Assembly: GCA_001725415.1 (NCBI GenBank)
Contig: MEGH01000014.1
Coordinates: 1 to 64,000 of the forward strand
DNA from: Pseudonocardia sp. SCN 73-27
GTDB taxonomy: Bacteria > Actinomycetota > Actinomycetes > Mycobacteriales > Pseudonocardiaceae
Reading direction: 5' to 3'
DNA length: 64,000 nucleotides
The notes below the pieces were generated by a model. It saw only the letters and a program-made list of their open reading frames with translations. It did not search any database and was not told the DNA's origin. Both the position numbers and the translations under genes were made by a program. Every line of letters begins with the position of its first letter. The stretch's first letter is position 1. Of the stretch, positions 33,606 through 42,037 are shown one piece after another.

Positions 33606-36218
33606 GTGGCGCCTGCACGGTCGACGGTGCGGGAGATGGATCCCGGAGCCGCGGGAACGAGGGGGGACGGGGCCGAACCCGATCCCCGCTACAAGTGGAT
33701 CGCGCTGTCCAACACGACACTCGGCCTGCTGATGGCGACGATCAACTCCTCGATCGTCCTCATCGCGCTGCCGGACATCTTCCGGGGGATCGGCATCGAC
33801 CCCCTCGGCCCCGGCAACACCAGCTACCTGCTGTGGATGATCATGGGCTTCCTGGTCGTCACCGCGGTGCTGGTCGTCGGCTTCGGCCGGCTCGGCGACA
33901 TGTACGGCCGCGCCAGGATGTACAACCTGGGCTTCGCCGTCTTCACGATCTCGTCGATCTTCCTGGCCGTGACCTGGCAGCACGGTGACGCCGCCGCTTG
34001 GTGGCTGATCATCTGGCGCATCATCCAGGGTGTCGGCGGCGCGTTCCTGATGGCCAACTCGAGCGCGATCCTCACCGACGCGTTCCCCGTCCGCCAGCGC
34101 GGCATGGCGCTGGGCATCAGCGGTGTCGCCGCCATCGCCGGCTCGTTCCTCGGCCTGGTCATCGGCGGCCTCCTCGGCCCGGTGAACTGGCACCTCGTCT
34201 TCCTCGTGTCCGTGCCCTTCGGCGTCTTCGGCACGATCTGGGCCTACATCAAGCTGCGCGACACCGGCGAGCGCAAGCGCGCCAAGATGGACTGGTGGGG
34301 CAACGCGACCTTCGCGGTCGGCCTCATCGCGGTGCTCGTCGGCATCACCTACGGCATCCAGCCCTACGGCGGCCACACCATGGGCTGGACGAGCCCGCTC
34401 GTGTTGTCCTGCATCATCGGCGGCGTCGTCGTCCTGATCGTCTTCGGGATCATCGAGACCCGGGTCGCGGTGCCGCTGTTCGAGCTGTCGCTGTTCCGCA
34501 ACCGCGCGTTCACCCTCGGCAACATCGCGAACCTGCTGGCCTCGCTCGGCCGCGGTGGCCTGCAGTTCATGCTGATCATCTGGCTGCAGGGCATCTGGCT
34601 GCCCCAGCACGGGTACTCCTTCGAGGAGACGCCGCTGTGGGCGGGCATCTACATGCTCCCGCTGACGATCGGTTTCCTCGTCGCCGCGCCGCTGTCGGGC
34701 GTCCTGTCCGACCGCTGGGGCACCCGCTGGTTCACCAGCGGCGGCATGATCATCTCGGCGGCGACGTTCCTGCTGCTGGAGCTGCTGCCCGTCGACTTCG
34801 ACTACTGGGCGTTCGCCGCGCTGCTGCTCGCCAACGGCGTCGGCATGGGCCTGTTCTCCTCGCCCAACCGCGCCGAGATCATGAACAGCCTGCCCGCGGG
34901 CTCCCGCGGCGCCGGCGCCGGCATGACCGCCACGTTCCAGAACTCGGCGATGGTGCTCTCCATCGGGCTGTTCTTCAGCCTCATGATCGCGGGCCTGGCG
35001 ACCAACCTGCCCGGCGTCATGCAGTCCGGCCTGCTCGAGCACGGCGTCCCGGCCGCGGACGCCTCGAACATCGCGAACCTGCCGCCCGTCGGCGTCCTGT
35101 TCGCCGCGTTCCTCGGCTACAACCCGATCCAGCAGCTGCTCGGCAACGTGCTGGGGTCCATCCCGCCGGACCAGGCCGCATTCCTCACCGGGCGCAGCTT
35201 CTTCCCGAACCTCATCTCGCAGCCGTTCTCCGACGGCCTCGCCGCCGCTTTCCTGTTCGCCGTCATCGCCTGTGTCGTCGCCGCCGTGGCGTCGTTCTTC
35301 ACCGGCAGCCGGCGGGCGACCGAGGCCCGGCACGCCCAGGCCGCCCAGCGGGAGACCATCGGTGCCGAGCTCGCCGCCATGGCGGGCGAGGCCGTCGGCG
35401 GGCCGAGCGAGATCGTCGACGGGTCCCGGCCCCGGCCTCGTGGCCCGATCCCGGCCGGTGAGCTGGTCGGACGGGTGCTCGCCGCCTACGGCACCGAGAT
35501 CGGCGACGGCGTCGTCGTCGTGACCGCGGGCGACGGCAGCCAGGTGGGCCGTGCGGTGGTCGCGCCCGACGGCAGCTACGCCCTCAGCGGGCTCGCCCCC
35601 GGCACCTACACCGTCGTGGCGACGGCACCCGGCTTCCAGGCCGACGCCGTCGCGGTCACCCTCAACGGCAGCGGCGTCGAACGCGACTTCAGCCTGCAGG
35701 GCGGCGGCACCGTCCGTGGCGTCGTCCACCCGGTGCTCGCCGGCGAGCCCGCCACGGTGCTGGCCACCGACTCGGCCGGGCGCGTCGTCGGCCGGGCCAC
35801 CACGGAGGCCGACGGCACGTTCGCCCTTGCGGGGCTGCCGTCGGGGGAGACCACGCTGACCGCGAGCCTGCCCGGGCGGCGGCCCCGCGCGGCGACGGTA
35901 CGTGTGGGCACCGGTGCCCCCGCGACCGTCGAGCTCGAGCTGGCCGACGCGCTCACCCGCCTCGGCGGCGTCGTCACCGGACCCGGCGGCATCCCGCTCG
36001 GCGGTGCCACGGTGACGGTGACCGACGACGACGGCCACGTCGTCGCCGCCGTCGCCAGTGGCCCGGGTGGGGAGTACGAGGTCGAGGGCCTGCGCCCGGG
36101 CTCGTACACGGTCACGGCGTCGTTCGGCGGTCCGGCGGCGCAGCGCGTCGACCTCGCCGGTGACGGTCCCGCCCACCTCGACCTGCGGCTCGGCGCCACG
36201 CCGGCCGCCGCAGGCTGA
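33606..36218 (+). CDS. DHA2-type MFS exporter with three C-terminal carboxypeptidase-regulatory-like repeats
   Basis: 870 residues. Residues ~30-580 are a 14-TM drug:H+ antiporter of the EmrB/QacA type (motif A GRLGDMYGRARMYN, motif C-like GISGVAAIAGSFLGLVIGG). Residues ~617-870 hold three ~75-residue beta-sandwich repeats with the CarboxypepD_reg signature: GSYALSGLAPGTYTVVA, GTFALAGLPSGETTLTA and GEYEVEGLRPGSYTVTA. Since 14-TM exporters have both ends inside the cell, the repeats should be cytoplasmic, unlike most such domains. GTG 33606 has AGGAG 10 nt upstream. It is probably controlled by the downstream MarR. Confidence 0.87.
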   Translation: MAPARSTVREMDPGAAGTRGDGAEPDPRYKWIALSNTTLGLLMATINSSIVLIALPDIFRGIGIDPLGPGNTSYLLWMIMGFLVVTAVLVVGFGRLGDMYGRARMYNLGFAVFTISSIFLAVTWQHGDAAAWWLIIWRIIQGVGGAFLMANSSAILTDAFPVRQRGMALGISGVAAIAGSFLGLVIGGLLGPVNWHLVFLVSVPFGVFGTIWAYIKLRDTGERKRAKMDWWGNATFAVGLIAVLVGITYGIQPYGGHTMGWTSPLVLSCIIGGVVVLIVFGIIETRVAVPLFELSLFRNRAFTLGNIANLLASLGRGGLQFMLIIWLQGIWLPQHGYSFEETPLWAGIYMLPLTIGFLVAAPLSGVLSDRWGTRWFTSGGMIISAATFLLLELLPVDFDYWAFAALLLANGVGMGLFSSPNRAEIMNSLPAGSRGAGAGMTATFQNSAMVLSIGLFFSLMIAGLATNLPGVMQSGLLEHGVPAADASNIANLPPVGVLFAAFLGYNPIQQLLGNVLGSIPPDQAAFLTGRSFFPNLISQPFSDGLAAAFLFAVIACVVAAVASFFTGSRRATEARHAQAAQRETIGAELAAMAGEAVGGPSEIVDGSRPRPRGPIPAGELVGRVLAAYGTEIGDGVVVVTAGDGSQVGRAVVAPDGSYALSGLAPGTYTVVATAPGFQADAVAVTLNGSGVERDFSLQGGGTVRGVVHPVLAGEPATVLATDSAGRVVGRATTEADGTFALAGLPSGETTLTASLPGRRPRAATVRVGTGAPATVELELADALTRLGGVVTGPGGIPLGGATVTVTDDDGHVVAAVASGPGGEYEVEGLRPGSYTVTASFGGPAAQRVDLAGDGPAHLDLRLGATPAAAG

Positions 36219-36228
36219 GGCGCGGGCC

Positions 36229-36708
36229 ATGGGTGTGGTGCCGGCGACGAGGCCGGCCACCACCTCGCCCGACGGGGAGACCGTCGCCGAGCTCGCAGGG
36301 CGGCTGCGCATCGCGCTGAGCAGGCTCAGCCACGCGCTGCGGGCCCCCGACGACCAGGAAGGTCTCACGCCGACCCGGATCGCGACGCTGTCGATCCTCG
36401 AGACCGCGGGTCCGTTGCGGGTGGGCGCGCTGGCCGAGCGGATCGGGATCAGCCCGCCGACGATGACCCGGCTCGTCGACTGTCTCGGCGAGCTGGACAT
36501 GGTCCGCCGCGACCCCGATCCCGACGACCAACGGGCCACCCGGGTCAGCCTGTCCCCGCACGGGGCGGCGCTGCTCGTGGGGTTGCGGCACCGGGGGACC
36601 GGGATGCTCGCCCAGCGGATCGCCGACCTCGACGAGGACGCCCTCTCCACACTGGGCGACTCGGTCCCGCTCCTGGAACGTCTCGCGGAGTCGATGCTCC
36701 CGCACTAG
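36229..36708 (+). CDS. MarR-family transcriptional regulator
   Basis: 159 residues. The winged helix runs from TPTRIATLSILETAGPLRVGALAERIGIS to the wing RRDPDPDDQRATRVSLSPHG. ATG 36229 lies 10 nt after the exporter stop, so the two are cotranscribed. It is the likely regulator of the exporter, acting at the AT-rich inverted repeat at 33560. No ligand can be inferred. Confidence 0.85.
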   Translation: MGVVPATRPATTSPDGETVAELAGRLRIALSRLSHALRAPDDQEGLTPTRIATLSILETAGPLRVGALAERIGISPPTMTRLVDCLGELDMVRRDPDPDDQRATRVSLSPHGAALLVGLRHRGTGMLAQRIADLDEDALSTLGDSVPLLERLAESMLPH

Positions 36709-36718
36709 ACGACGTCAC

Positions 36719-36776
36719 CCGCGCGCAACCTCACTGCTGTGATCGCCCCCGGGGACGACCGTGAGGTTGCGCGCGG
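36719..36776. terminator. 16-bp perfect inverted repeat after marR
   Basis: Arms CCGCGCGCAACCTCAC (36719-36734) and GTGAGGTTGCGCGCGG (36761-36776) with a 26-nt loop, starting 11 nt after the MarR stop. It acts as a terminator candidate and is perhaps a dispersed intergenic element. Confidence 0.6.
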
Positions 36777-36825
36777 TTCGTCATGCGCGCCGGGAACCGT
36801 GTTGCCGCCGGCCGCGTCCGACGTC

Positions 36826-36843
36826 ACAGTCAACGCTGACTGT
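36826..36843. promoter_or_regulatory. Inverted-repeat operator of the thiolase operon
   Basis: ACAGTCA-ACGC-TGACTGT is a perfect 7-bp dyad with a 4-nt spacer, just upstream of a TAGCGT -10 and 70 nt before the thiolase start. The TetR at the end of the same operon is the natural candidate to bind it. Confidence 0.6.
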
Positions 36844-36851
36844 TCGGCTGC

Positions 36852-36857
36852 TAGCGT
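36852..36857 (+). promoter_or_regulatory. Probable -10 box (TAGCGT) of the thiolase operon
   Basis: TAGCGT, 8 nt downstream of the dyad operator, matches the TANNNT pattern used elsewhere in the window. Confidence 0.4.
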
Positions 36858-36912
36858 CGGGCCCGGCGGCGCGGCGGACGCCGCCGACACGGCTATGCGG
36901 TAGGAGGCGGAC

Positions 36913-38058
36913 GTGCGCGATGCGGTGATCGTCGAGGCGGTACGGACCCCGGTCGGCAAGCGCAACGGAGGACTGTCGGGCGTGCACCCGGCCGACCTGT
37001 CGGCACACGTGCTGCGGTCGCTCGCCGAGCGTTCCGGCGTCGACCCCGCGGTCGTCGACGACGTCATCTGGGGCTGTGTCTCCCAGACCGGTGAGCAGAC
37101 CTTCGACATCGGCCGCACCGCGGTCCTGTCGGCGGGCTGGCCCGAGACCGTCCCCGGCGTGACCGTCGACCGTCAGTGCGGGTCGAGCCAGCAGTCGGTC
37201 CACTTCGCGGCCGCCGGGTTGATCGCCGGTCAGTACGACGTCGTCGTCGCCGGTGGTGTCGAGTCGATGAGCCGGGTCCCGATGGGCTCCACCTTCGCCG
37301 ACGCGAGCCCGTTCGGGGCCGACTTCGACGCCCGCTACGGCGGCGTGTTCCCGAACCAGGGCGTCGGCGCCGAGATGATCGCCGAGCGGTGGGGCTTCTC
37401 CCGCACCCAGGTCGACGAGTTCGCCCTGGTGAGCCACGACAAGGCCGCGACCGCGCAGGCCGACGGCCGCTTCGACGCTCAGATCGCCCCCGTCACCACG
37501 CCCGACGGCACCGTGATCTCGGCGGACGAGGGCATCCGCCGCGGCGGCACCCTGGAGAAGCTCGGCCAGCTCAAGACCGTCTTCAAGGCCGACGGCGTCG
37601 TCACCGCGGGCAACGCCTCGCAGATCTCCGACGGCTCCGCCGCCCTGCTCATGACCACCTCGGAGAAGGCCGCCGAGCTGGGCCTGACCCCGATCGCCCG
37701 CGTCCACACCGCGGTCCTCGCCGCCGCCGACCCGGTGATCATGCTGACCGCGCCGATGCCGGCCACCGAGAAGGCGCTGAAGCGATCCGGGCTCTCGCTC
37801 GACCAGATCGGCGTCTTCGAGGTCAACGAGGCGTTCGCGACGGTGCCGCTGGCCTGGCTGGCCGACATCGGCGCCGACCCCAAGACCCTCAACCCCAACG
37901 GCGGGGCCATCGCGCTCGGTCACCCCCTCGGCGGCTCCGGCGCCCGGATCATGACCACGATGGTCCACCACATGCGCGACAACGGGATCCGCTACGGCCT
38001 GCAGACGATGTGCGAGGGCGGCGGCCAGGCCAACGCCACCATCATCGAGCTGCTCTGA
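36913..38058 (+). CDS. Acetyl-CoA C-acyltransferase (thiolase)
   Basis: 381 residues, a degradative-type thiolase. The nucleophilic Cys is in [18 protein letters not shown] (~residue 93), the catalytic region NEAF and the His of [10 protein letters not shown] lie toward the end, and the second Cys is in [17 protein letters not shown]. It cleaves 3-ketoacyl-CoA with CoA. GTG 36913 has TAGGAGG 5 nt upstream. It is the first gene of an operon with an HSD10-like dehydrogenase, an acyl-CoA dehydrogenase and a TetR. Together these cover oxidation and cleavage of a short branched acyl-CoA, such as the isoleucine-derived one (inference). Confidence 0.92.
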   Translation: MRDAVIVEAVRTPVGKRNGGLSGVHPADLSAHVLRSLAERSGVDPAVVDDVIWGCVSQTGEQTFDIGRTAVLSAGWPETVPGVTVDRQCGSSQQSVHFAAAGLIAGQYDVVVAGGVESMSRVPMGSTFADASPFGADFDARYGGVFPNQGVGAEMIAERWGFSRTQVDEFALVSHDKAATAQADGRFDAQIAPVTTPDGTVISADEGIRRGGTLEKLGQLKTVFKADGVVTAGNASQISDGSAALLMTTSEKAAELGLTPIARVHTAVLAAADPVIMLTAPMPATEKALKRSGLSLDQIGVFEVNEAFATVPLAWLADIGADPKTLNPNGGAIALGHPLGGSGARIMTTMVHHMRDNGIRYGLQTMCEGGGQANATIIELL

Positions 38059-38086
38059 CGCCGACGAACCGGAAGTAGGACACCAC

Positions 38087-38848
38087 ATGGACGTGAACGG
38101 ATCCGTCGCCCTGGTCACGGGCGGCGCGTCGGGCCTCGGCCTGGCCACCGCGGAGAAACTGCTCGACGCCGGCGCGAAGGTCGTCATCCTCGACCTGCCC
38201 AACTCGCCGGGCGAGCAGGTCGCCGAGAAGCTGGGCGACAGCGTGCGGTTCGCCGCTGCCGACGTCCGCGACGAGGCCGCCGTGTCCGCGGCGCTCGACG
38301 TCGCCGCCGAGCTGGGCACGCTGCGCGTCGCCGTCAACTGTGCGGGCATCGGCCCGGCGGCCAAGACCGTCGGCAAGAACGGCCCGTTCCCGCTCGACCT
38401 GTTCACCCGCGTCATCGAGGTGAACCTGATCGGCTCCTTCAACGTCATCCGGCTCGCCGCCGAGCGCATGACGGCGGCCGACCCGGTCGACGGCGAGCGC
38501 GGCGTCATCATCAACACGGCGTCGGTCGCCGCGTTCGACGGCCAGATCGGGCAGGCCGCCTACTCGGCGTCGAAGGGCGGCATCGTCGGGCTGACGCTGC
38601 CGGTGGCCCGTGACCTGGCGAGCGCGATGATCCGTGTCGTGACGATCGCGCCCGGCCTGTTCGACACCCCGCTGCTCGCGAGCCTGCCCGAGGAGGCCCG
38701 GGACTCGCTGGGCAAGCAGGTGCCGCACCCGTCCCGGCTGGGTTCGCCGTCCGAGTACGGTGCGCTGGCCGCGCACATCGTCGCCAACCCGATGCTCAAC
38801 GGCGAGGTGATCCGCCTCGACGGCGCGATCCGGATGGCCCCCCGCTGA
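38087..38848 (+). CDS. SDR 3-hydroxyacyl-CoA dehydrogenase (HSD10-like)
   Basis: 253 residues. It has the Rossmann motif [39 protein letters not shown] typical of the HSD10/3-hydroxy-2-methylbutyryl-CoA dehydrogenase group, catalytic Ser in [14 protein letters not shown] and YSASKGG. It oxidises a 3-hydroxyacyl-CoA with NAD+. It lies between the thiolase and the acyl-CoA dehydrogenase, completing a beta-oxidation-like set; only an enoyl-CoA hydratase is missing here. Confidence 0.88.
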   Translation: MDVNGSVALVTGGASGLGLATAEKLLDAGAKVVILDLPNSPGEQVAEKLGDSVRFAAADVRDEAAVSAALDVAAELGTLRVAVNCAGIGPAAKTVGKNGPFPLDLFTRVIEVNLIGSFNVIRLAAERMTAADPVDGERGVIINTASVAAFDGQIGQAAYSASKGGIVGLTLPVARDLASAMIRVVTIAPGLFDTPLLASLPEEARDSLGKQVPHPSRLGSPSEYGALAAHIVANPMLNGEVIRLDGAIRMAPR

Positions 38849-38904
38849 CCTGCTGTTGCTGCTGACCCTCTTGCACTGCTGACCCCGGACCGAGGAGGAC
38901 CGCG

Positions 38905-40056
38905 ATGAGGCGCACCCTGTTCGAGGACGACCACGAGGCGTTCCGCGACTCGTTCCGCAAGTTCGTGCAGGCCGAGATCGTGCCGCACCACGACGAGTGG
39001 GAGCAGGCCGGGATCGTCCCGCGCGAGCTGTTCGCCACCGCCGGGAAGTCGGGCTTCCTCGGGATCGAGATCCCCGAGGAGTACGGCGGCGGCGGGGTGC
39101 GCGACTTCCGGTTCAACGCAGTCATGGACGAGGAGCTCATGGGCTGCGGCGCCGCCGCGGCGGGGCTGGGCCTGTCGTTGCACAACGACATCTGCCTGCC
39201 CTACTTCATGGCCTACTGCAACGACGAGCAGCGGGCCCGGTGGCTGCCCGGCATCGCCTCCGGCGAGCTGATCACCGCGATCGCGATGACGGAGCCGGGC
39301 ATCGGCTCGGACCTCGCGTCGATGTCGACGACGGCGATCCGTGACGGCGACCACTACGTCGTCAACGGCGCCAAGACGTTCATCACCAACGGCATCAACG
39401 CCGACCTGGTCATCACCGCGGTGAAGACCGACCCGGCGGAGAAGCACAAGGGCATGTCGCTGGTGGTGCTCGAGCGCGGCATGGAGGGCTTCGAGCGGGG
39501 CCGCAACCTCGACAAGCTCGGCCAGCACGCCCAGGACACGGCCGAGCTGTCGTTCACCGACGTCCGCGTGCCGGTGACCAACCTGCTGGGCGACCAGGAG
39601 GGGCAGGGCTTCGCCCAGCTCGTCGGCAACCTGCCGCAGGAGCGGCTGTCGATCGGTTACGCGGCCGTGGCGTCGGCCCGCTATGCGCTCGACCTGACGC
39701 TCGAGTACGTCAAGGAGCGCAAGGCGTTCGGGAAGCCGATCGGGTCGTTCCAGAACTCGCGGTTCGTGCTCGCCGAGCTCGACACCGAGATCGACATCGC
39801 CCAGCACTACGTCGACGCGTGCGTGCGCGCCCTCGACGCGGGCGAGCTGACCGCGGCCGACGCCAGCAAGGCGAAGTACTGGTGCACCGAGCTGCAGGGC
39901 CGCGTCGTCGACAAGTGCCTGCAGCTGTTCGGCGGCTACGGCTACATGACGGAGTACCCGATCGCCCGGGCGTTCGCCGACGCCCGCATCACGCGGATCT
40001 ACGGCGGCACCACCGAGATCATGAAGGAAGTCATCGGGCGGTCGCTGGGCCTGTGA
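38905..40056 (+). CDS. Acyl-CoA dehydrogenase
   Basis: 383 residues of normal family length. Motifs are AIAMTEPGIGSDLASM, YVVNGAKTFITNG, FGKPIGSFQNSRF, QLFGGYGYMTEYPIARAFADARI and the C-terminal IYGGTTEIMKEVIGRSLGL. It introduces the alpha-beta double bond in an acyl-CoA and passes electrons to ETF. A GAGGAGG site precedes ATG 38905. Its stop overlaps the TetR start (GTGA). Confidence 0.92.
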   Translation: MRRTLFEDDHEAFRDSFRKFVQAEIVPHHDEWEQAGIVPRELFATAGKSGFLGIEIPEEYGGGGVRDFRFNAVMDEELMGCGAAAAGLGLSLHNDICLPYFMAYCNDEQRARWLPGIASGELITAIAMTEPGIGSDLASMSTTAIRDGDHYVVNGAKTFITNGINADLVITAVKTDPAEKHKGMSLVVLERGMEGFERGRNLDKLGQHAQDTAELSFTDVRVPVTNLLGDQEGQGFAQLVGNLPQERLSIGYAAVASARYALDLTLEYVKERKAFGKPIGSFQNSRFVLAELDTEIDIAQHYVDACVRALDAGELTAADASKAKYWCTELQGRVVDKCLQLFGGYGYMTEYPIARAFADARITRIYGGTTEIMKEVIGRSLGL

Positions 40057-40721
40057 CCCCTCCGCCGCCCGACGCCGGCCCCCTGCTCGACCCCGCTGCG
40101 GCGGGACCGGGCACGGGGCTGCGCACGCGCGCCCAGCGCGCGGAGGACGGGCGGGCCCGGATTCTCGACGCGGCCGTCGGCTGCCTCGTCGCGGAGGGCT
40201 ACGCCGGCGCGTCGACGCTGGCGATCCAGGCGGCGGCCGACGTGTCGCGCGGGCGGCTGCTGCACCACTTCCCGTCGCGGGACCTGCTGCTGGTCGCAGC
40301 GGCGCAACACCTTGCGACGCAACGGGTCCGCGACACCGAGGACCGGGTCCTCGCGCTCGTCGGGTCCGAGGTGCGCGGCGGCGACCGGATCGACCGAGTC
40401 GTCGAGGCGCTCTGGGCGTCGTTCCACGAACAGCACTTCTGGGCGGCCCAGGAGCTCTGGACGGCCGCCCGCACCCACCCCGAGATCGCCGCCGCGTTGC
40501 TGCCGGAGGAGCGCCGGCTCGGCGGGGTGATCCGGGCATCCATCGCACGGATGCTGGGGGAGCCCTACTCCTCGCATCCGCGGTTCCGCCAAGTGCGTGA
40601 TCTTCTGCTCACGAGCATGCGCGGCGCGGCCCTCACCTACGCCTTCGACAGTCGCGACGCCGCCTCGGATCCGATGGTCGCGCAGTGGCAGGACCTGGTC
40701 AGGACGCTGCTCTCCGACTGA
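40053..40721 (+). CDS. TetR-family transcriptional regulator
   Basis: 222 residues. After a proline-rich lead, the TetR helix-turn-helix spans RARILDAAVGCLVAEGYAGASTLAIQAAADVSRGRLLHHFPSRDLLL. The C-terminal helical ligand domain has ALWASFHEQHFWAAQELW. GTG 40053 overlaps the dehydrogenase stop. It is likely the acyl-CoA-sensing repressor of its own operon through the ACAGTCA dyad at 36826-36843. Confidence 0.87.
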   Translation: MTPPPPDAGPLLDPAAAGPGTGLRTRAQRAEDGRARILDAAVGCLVAEGYAGASTLAIQAAADVSRGRLLHHFPSRDLLLVAAAQHLATQRVRDTEDRVLALVGSEVRGGDRIDRVVEALWASFHEQHFWAAQELWTAARTHPEIAAALLPEERRLGGVIRASIARMLGEPYSSHPRFRQVRDLLLTSMRGAALTYAFDSRDAASDPMVAQWQDLVRTLLSD

Positions 40722-40814
40722 GCCCCGACTCCCGTTCCTCGTGCACGGTCGGTGACGGCTCGTGTCGTCCTGTGGAACAGGTCACTCGGATGGCTCTCGG
40801 AGTGGTCCCCCTGC

Positions 40815-40833
40815 TTTAGTTAGCCTGCCCTTA
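40815..40833. promoter_or_regulatory. Iron box 1 (IdeR/DmdR-like site)
   Basis: TTTAGTTAGCCTGCCCTTA matches 13 of 19 positions of the iron box TTAGGTTAGGCTAACCTAA. Its last 16 nt are identical to iron box 2. It precedes the 31-codon ORF and the formyltransferase. Confidence 0.65.
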
Positions 40834-40854
40834 GGCAAGGAATGGCGACCATGC

Positions 40855-40873
40855 CCCGTTCGTCCTGAACGGG
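40855..40873 (+). promoter_or_regulatory. Leader hairpin upstream of the 31-codon ORF
   Basis: CCCGTTC-GTCCT-GAACGGG is a 7-bp stem with a 5-nt loop between iron box 1 and the GGAAGG ribosome-binding site of the small ORF. Outer GCGACC/GGTCGC can extend or compete with it. It could affect translation or mRNA stability. Confidence 0.4.
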
Positions 40874-40889
40874 TCGCGGAAGGATGGCG

Positions 40890-40985
40890 ATGTCGACCTG
40901 TGCTCCCCCAGGTCCCGCCGGCCGGTTGCGCATCGGCCGCGACTACCGCGTCGAGACCGACCCGGAGCTGCGCGGCGCGAGCTGA
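40890..40985 (+). CDS. 31-aa peptide ORF under iron box 1
   Basis: It is too short for usual ORF lists. It begins MSTCAPPGPAG, has GRLRIGRDYRVE in the middle and ends DPELRGAS, with a single Cys. GGAAGG at 40878-40883 is 6 nt from the ATG, a good ribosome-binding site; an in-frame ATG at 40884 overlaps that site. It lies between an iron box and the formyltransferase gene, 97 nt before its start. It is not recognised. Options are a precursor or leader peptide, or no real gene. Coding-like features are the ribosome-binding site and the GC-rich third positions. Confidence 0.4.
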   Translation: MSTCAPPGPAGRLRIGRDYRVETDPELRGAS

Positions 40986-41082
40986 GCGGCGCACCTGCCG
41001 AACCTCGGCGGGCCCGGCATCCCGGGCCCGCCGTCGCACGTCCCGGTACCGCGCCGGGGCCGAGGAACGAGGAGATGTCCGC

Positions 41083-42036
41083 ATGCGCGTGGTGTGCTTC
41101 GGCTACATGACGTGGGGGCGCCGCACCATCGAGGCCGTGCTCGACGCCGGCCACGAGGTGCCGCTGGTCGTGACCCACCCCGACGGCACCGACGCCTACG
41201 AGAAGATCTTCAACGAGTCCGTCGCCGAACTCGCCGCCGACCACGGCATCCCGCTGCTGGTGCGCAACCGTGCCGAGGACGTCGAGGTCACGGCAGCGAT
41301 CACCGCTGCTGAGGCAGACGTCATGGTGGTGTCCAACTGGCGCACCTGGCTGCCGCCCGAGGTCTACTCGATCCCGCGGCTGGGCACGCTCAACGTCCAT
41401 GACGCGCTGCTGCCCGCCTACGCCGGGTTCGCGCCGTTGAACTGGGCGCTGATCAACGACGAGGCCGAGGTCGGCGTCACGGCGCACATGATGAACGCCG
41501 AGTTCGACGCGGGCGACGTCGTGCTGCAGTGGGCGACCCCGATCAGCGACGACGACACGATCGTCGAGCTGTTCGACCGCACGCTCGCGATGTTCGGCCC
41601 GATCACCGTGGAAGGTCTCGCGCTGCTGGAGTCGGGGCGCACCGACTGGCCGGCGCAGGACCGCCGTCGCGCCTCGTACTTCCACCGGCGCACCGACGAG
41701 GAGAACCGCATCGACTGGGCCTGGCCGGCGCGTGACATCTTCAACCTGGTCCGCGCCCAGGTCGACCCCTATCCGAACTCGTACTGCTACCGCGGTACCG
41801 AGCGGATCCGCATCCTGTCGGCGTCGGTCACCGACGACGCGGTCGGCGGCACCCCGGGCCGGGTCCTGATCCGGCGCGGGACGGGCGTCGTCGTCGTCGC
41901 GGGCGCCGACGCCCGCCGCGGCCGCAACCCGGGGGTGCTGATCCACCGGGTGCGGCTCGACGACGGCCGCGAGCTCGACGCCGCCGACTACTTCCCGCGG
42001 ATGGGCGAGTACCTGACCGCCCACCCGCGGGAGTAG
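41083..42036 (+). CDS. Formyltransferase of the methionyl-tRNA formyltransferase/GART-like family
   Basis: 317 residues. The N-terminal formyl-transfer domain has the catalytic triad in NVHDALLPAYAGFAPLNWA (Asn, His) and FDAGDVVLQ (Asp); a C-terminal OB-like domain follows (~205-317). The Ser of the housekeeping NxHxSLLP motif is Asp here, and the position next to iron boxes also argues against the housekeeping tRNA enzyme. Related enzymes formylate hydroxyornithine in siderophores such as rhodochelin and coelichelin. ATG 41083 has ACGAGGAG 8 nt upstream. The acceptor is unknown; an amine or hydroxylamine made for iron uptake is inferred. Confidence 0.82.
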   Translation: MRVVCFGYMTWGRRTIEAVLDAGHEVPLVVTHPDGTDAYEKIFNESVAELAADHGIPLLVRNRAEDVEVTAAITAAEADVMVVSNWRTWLPPEVYSIPRLGTLNVHDALLPAYAGFAPLNWALINDEAEVGVTAHMMNAEFDAGDVVLQWATPISDDDTIVELFDRTLAMFGPITVEGLALLESGRTDWPAQDRRRASYFHRRTDEENRIDWAWPARDIFNLVRAQVDPYPNSYCYRGTERIRILSASVTDDAVGGTPGRVLIRRGTGVVVVAGADARRGRNPGVLIHRVRLDDGRELDAADYFPRMGEYLTAHPRE

Positions 42037-42037
42037 C

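Noticed and set aside
32154..36650. A ~1,500-codon minus-strand frame opposite the 14-TM exporter
   Set aside because: The sequence is low-complexity Gly/Arg/Asp reading antisense to a clear MFS gene; only its end coincides with a real AIM24 gene.
41075..41110. An 11-codon ORF starting at ATG 41075 and overlapping the formyltransferase start
   Set aside because: It uses the same ribosome-binding site at poor spacing and runs into the conserved formyltransferase N-terminus; it is most likely incidental.
41083..42036. Housekeeping methionyl-tRNA formyltransferase (fmt)
   Set aside because: No def or other translation genes are nearby, the NxHxS motif is altered to NVHD, and the gene sits under an iron box.
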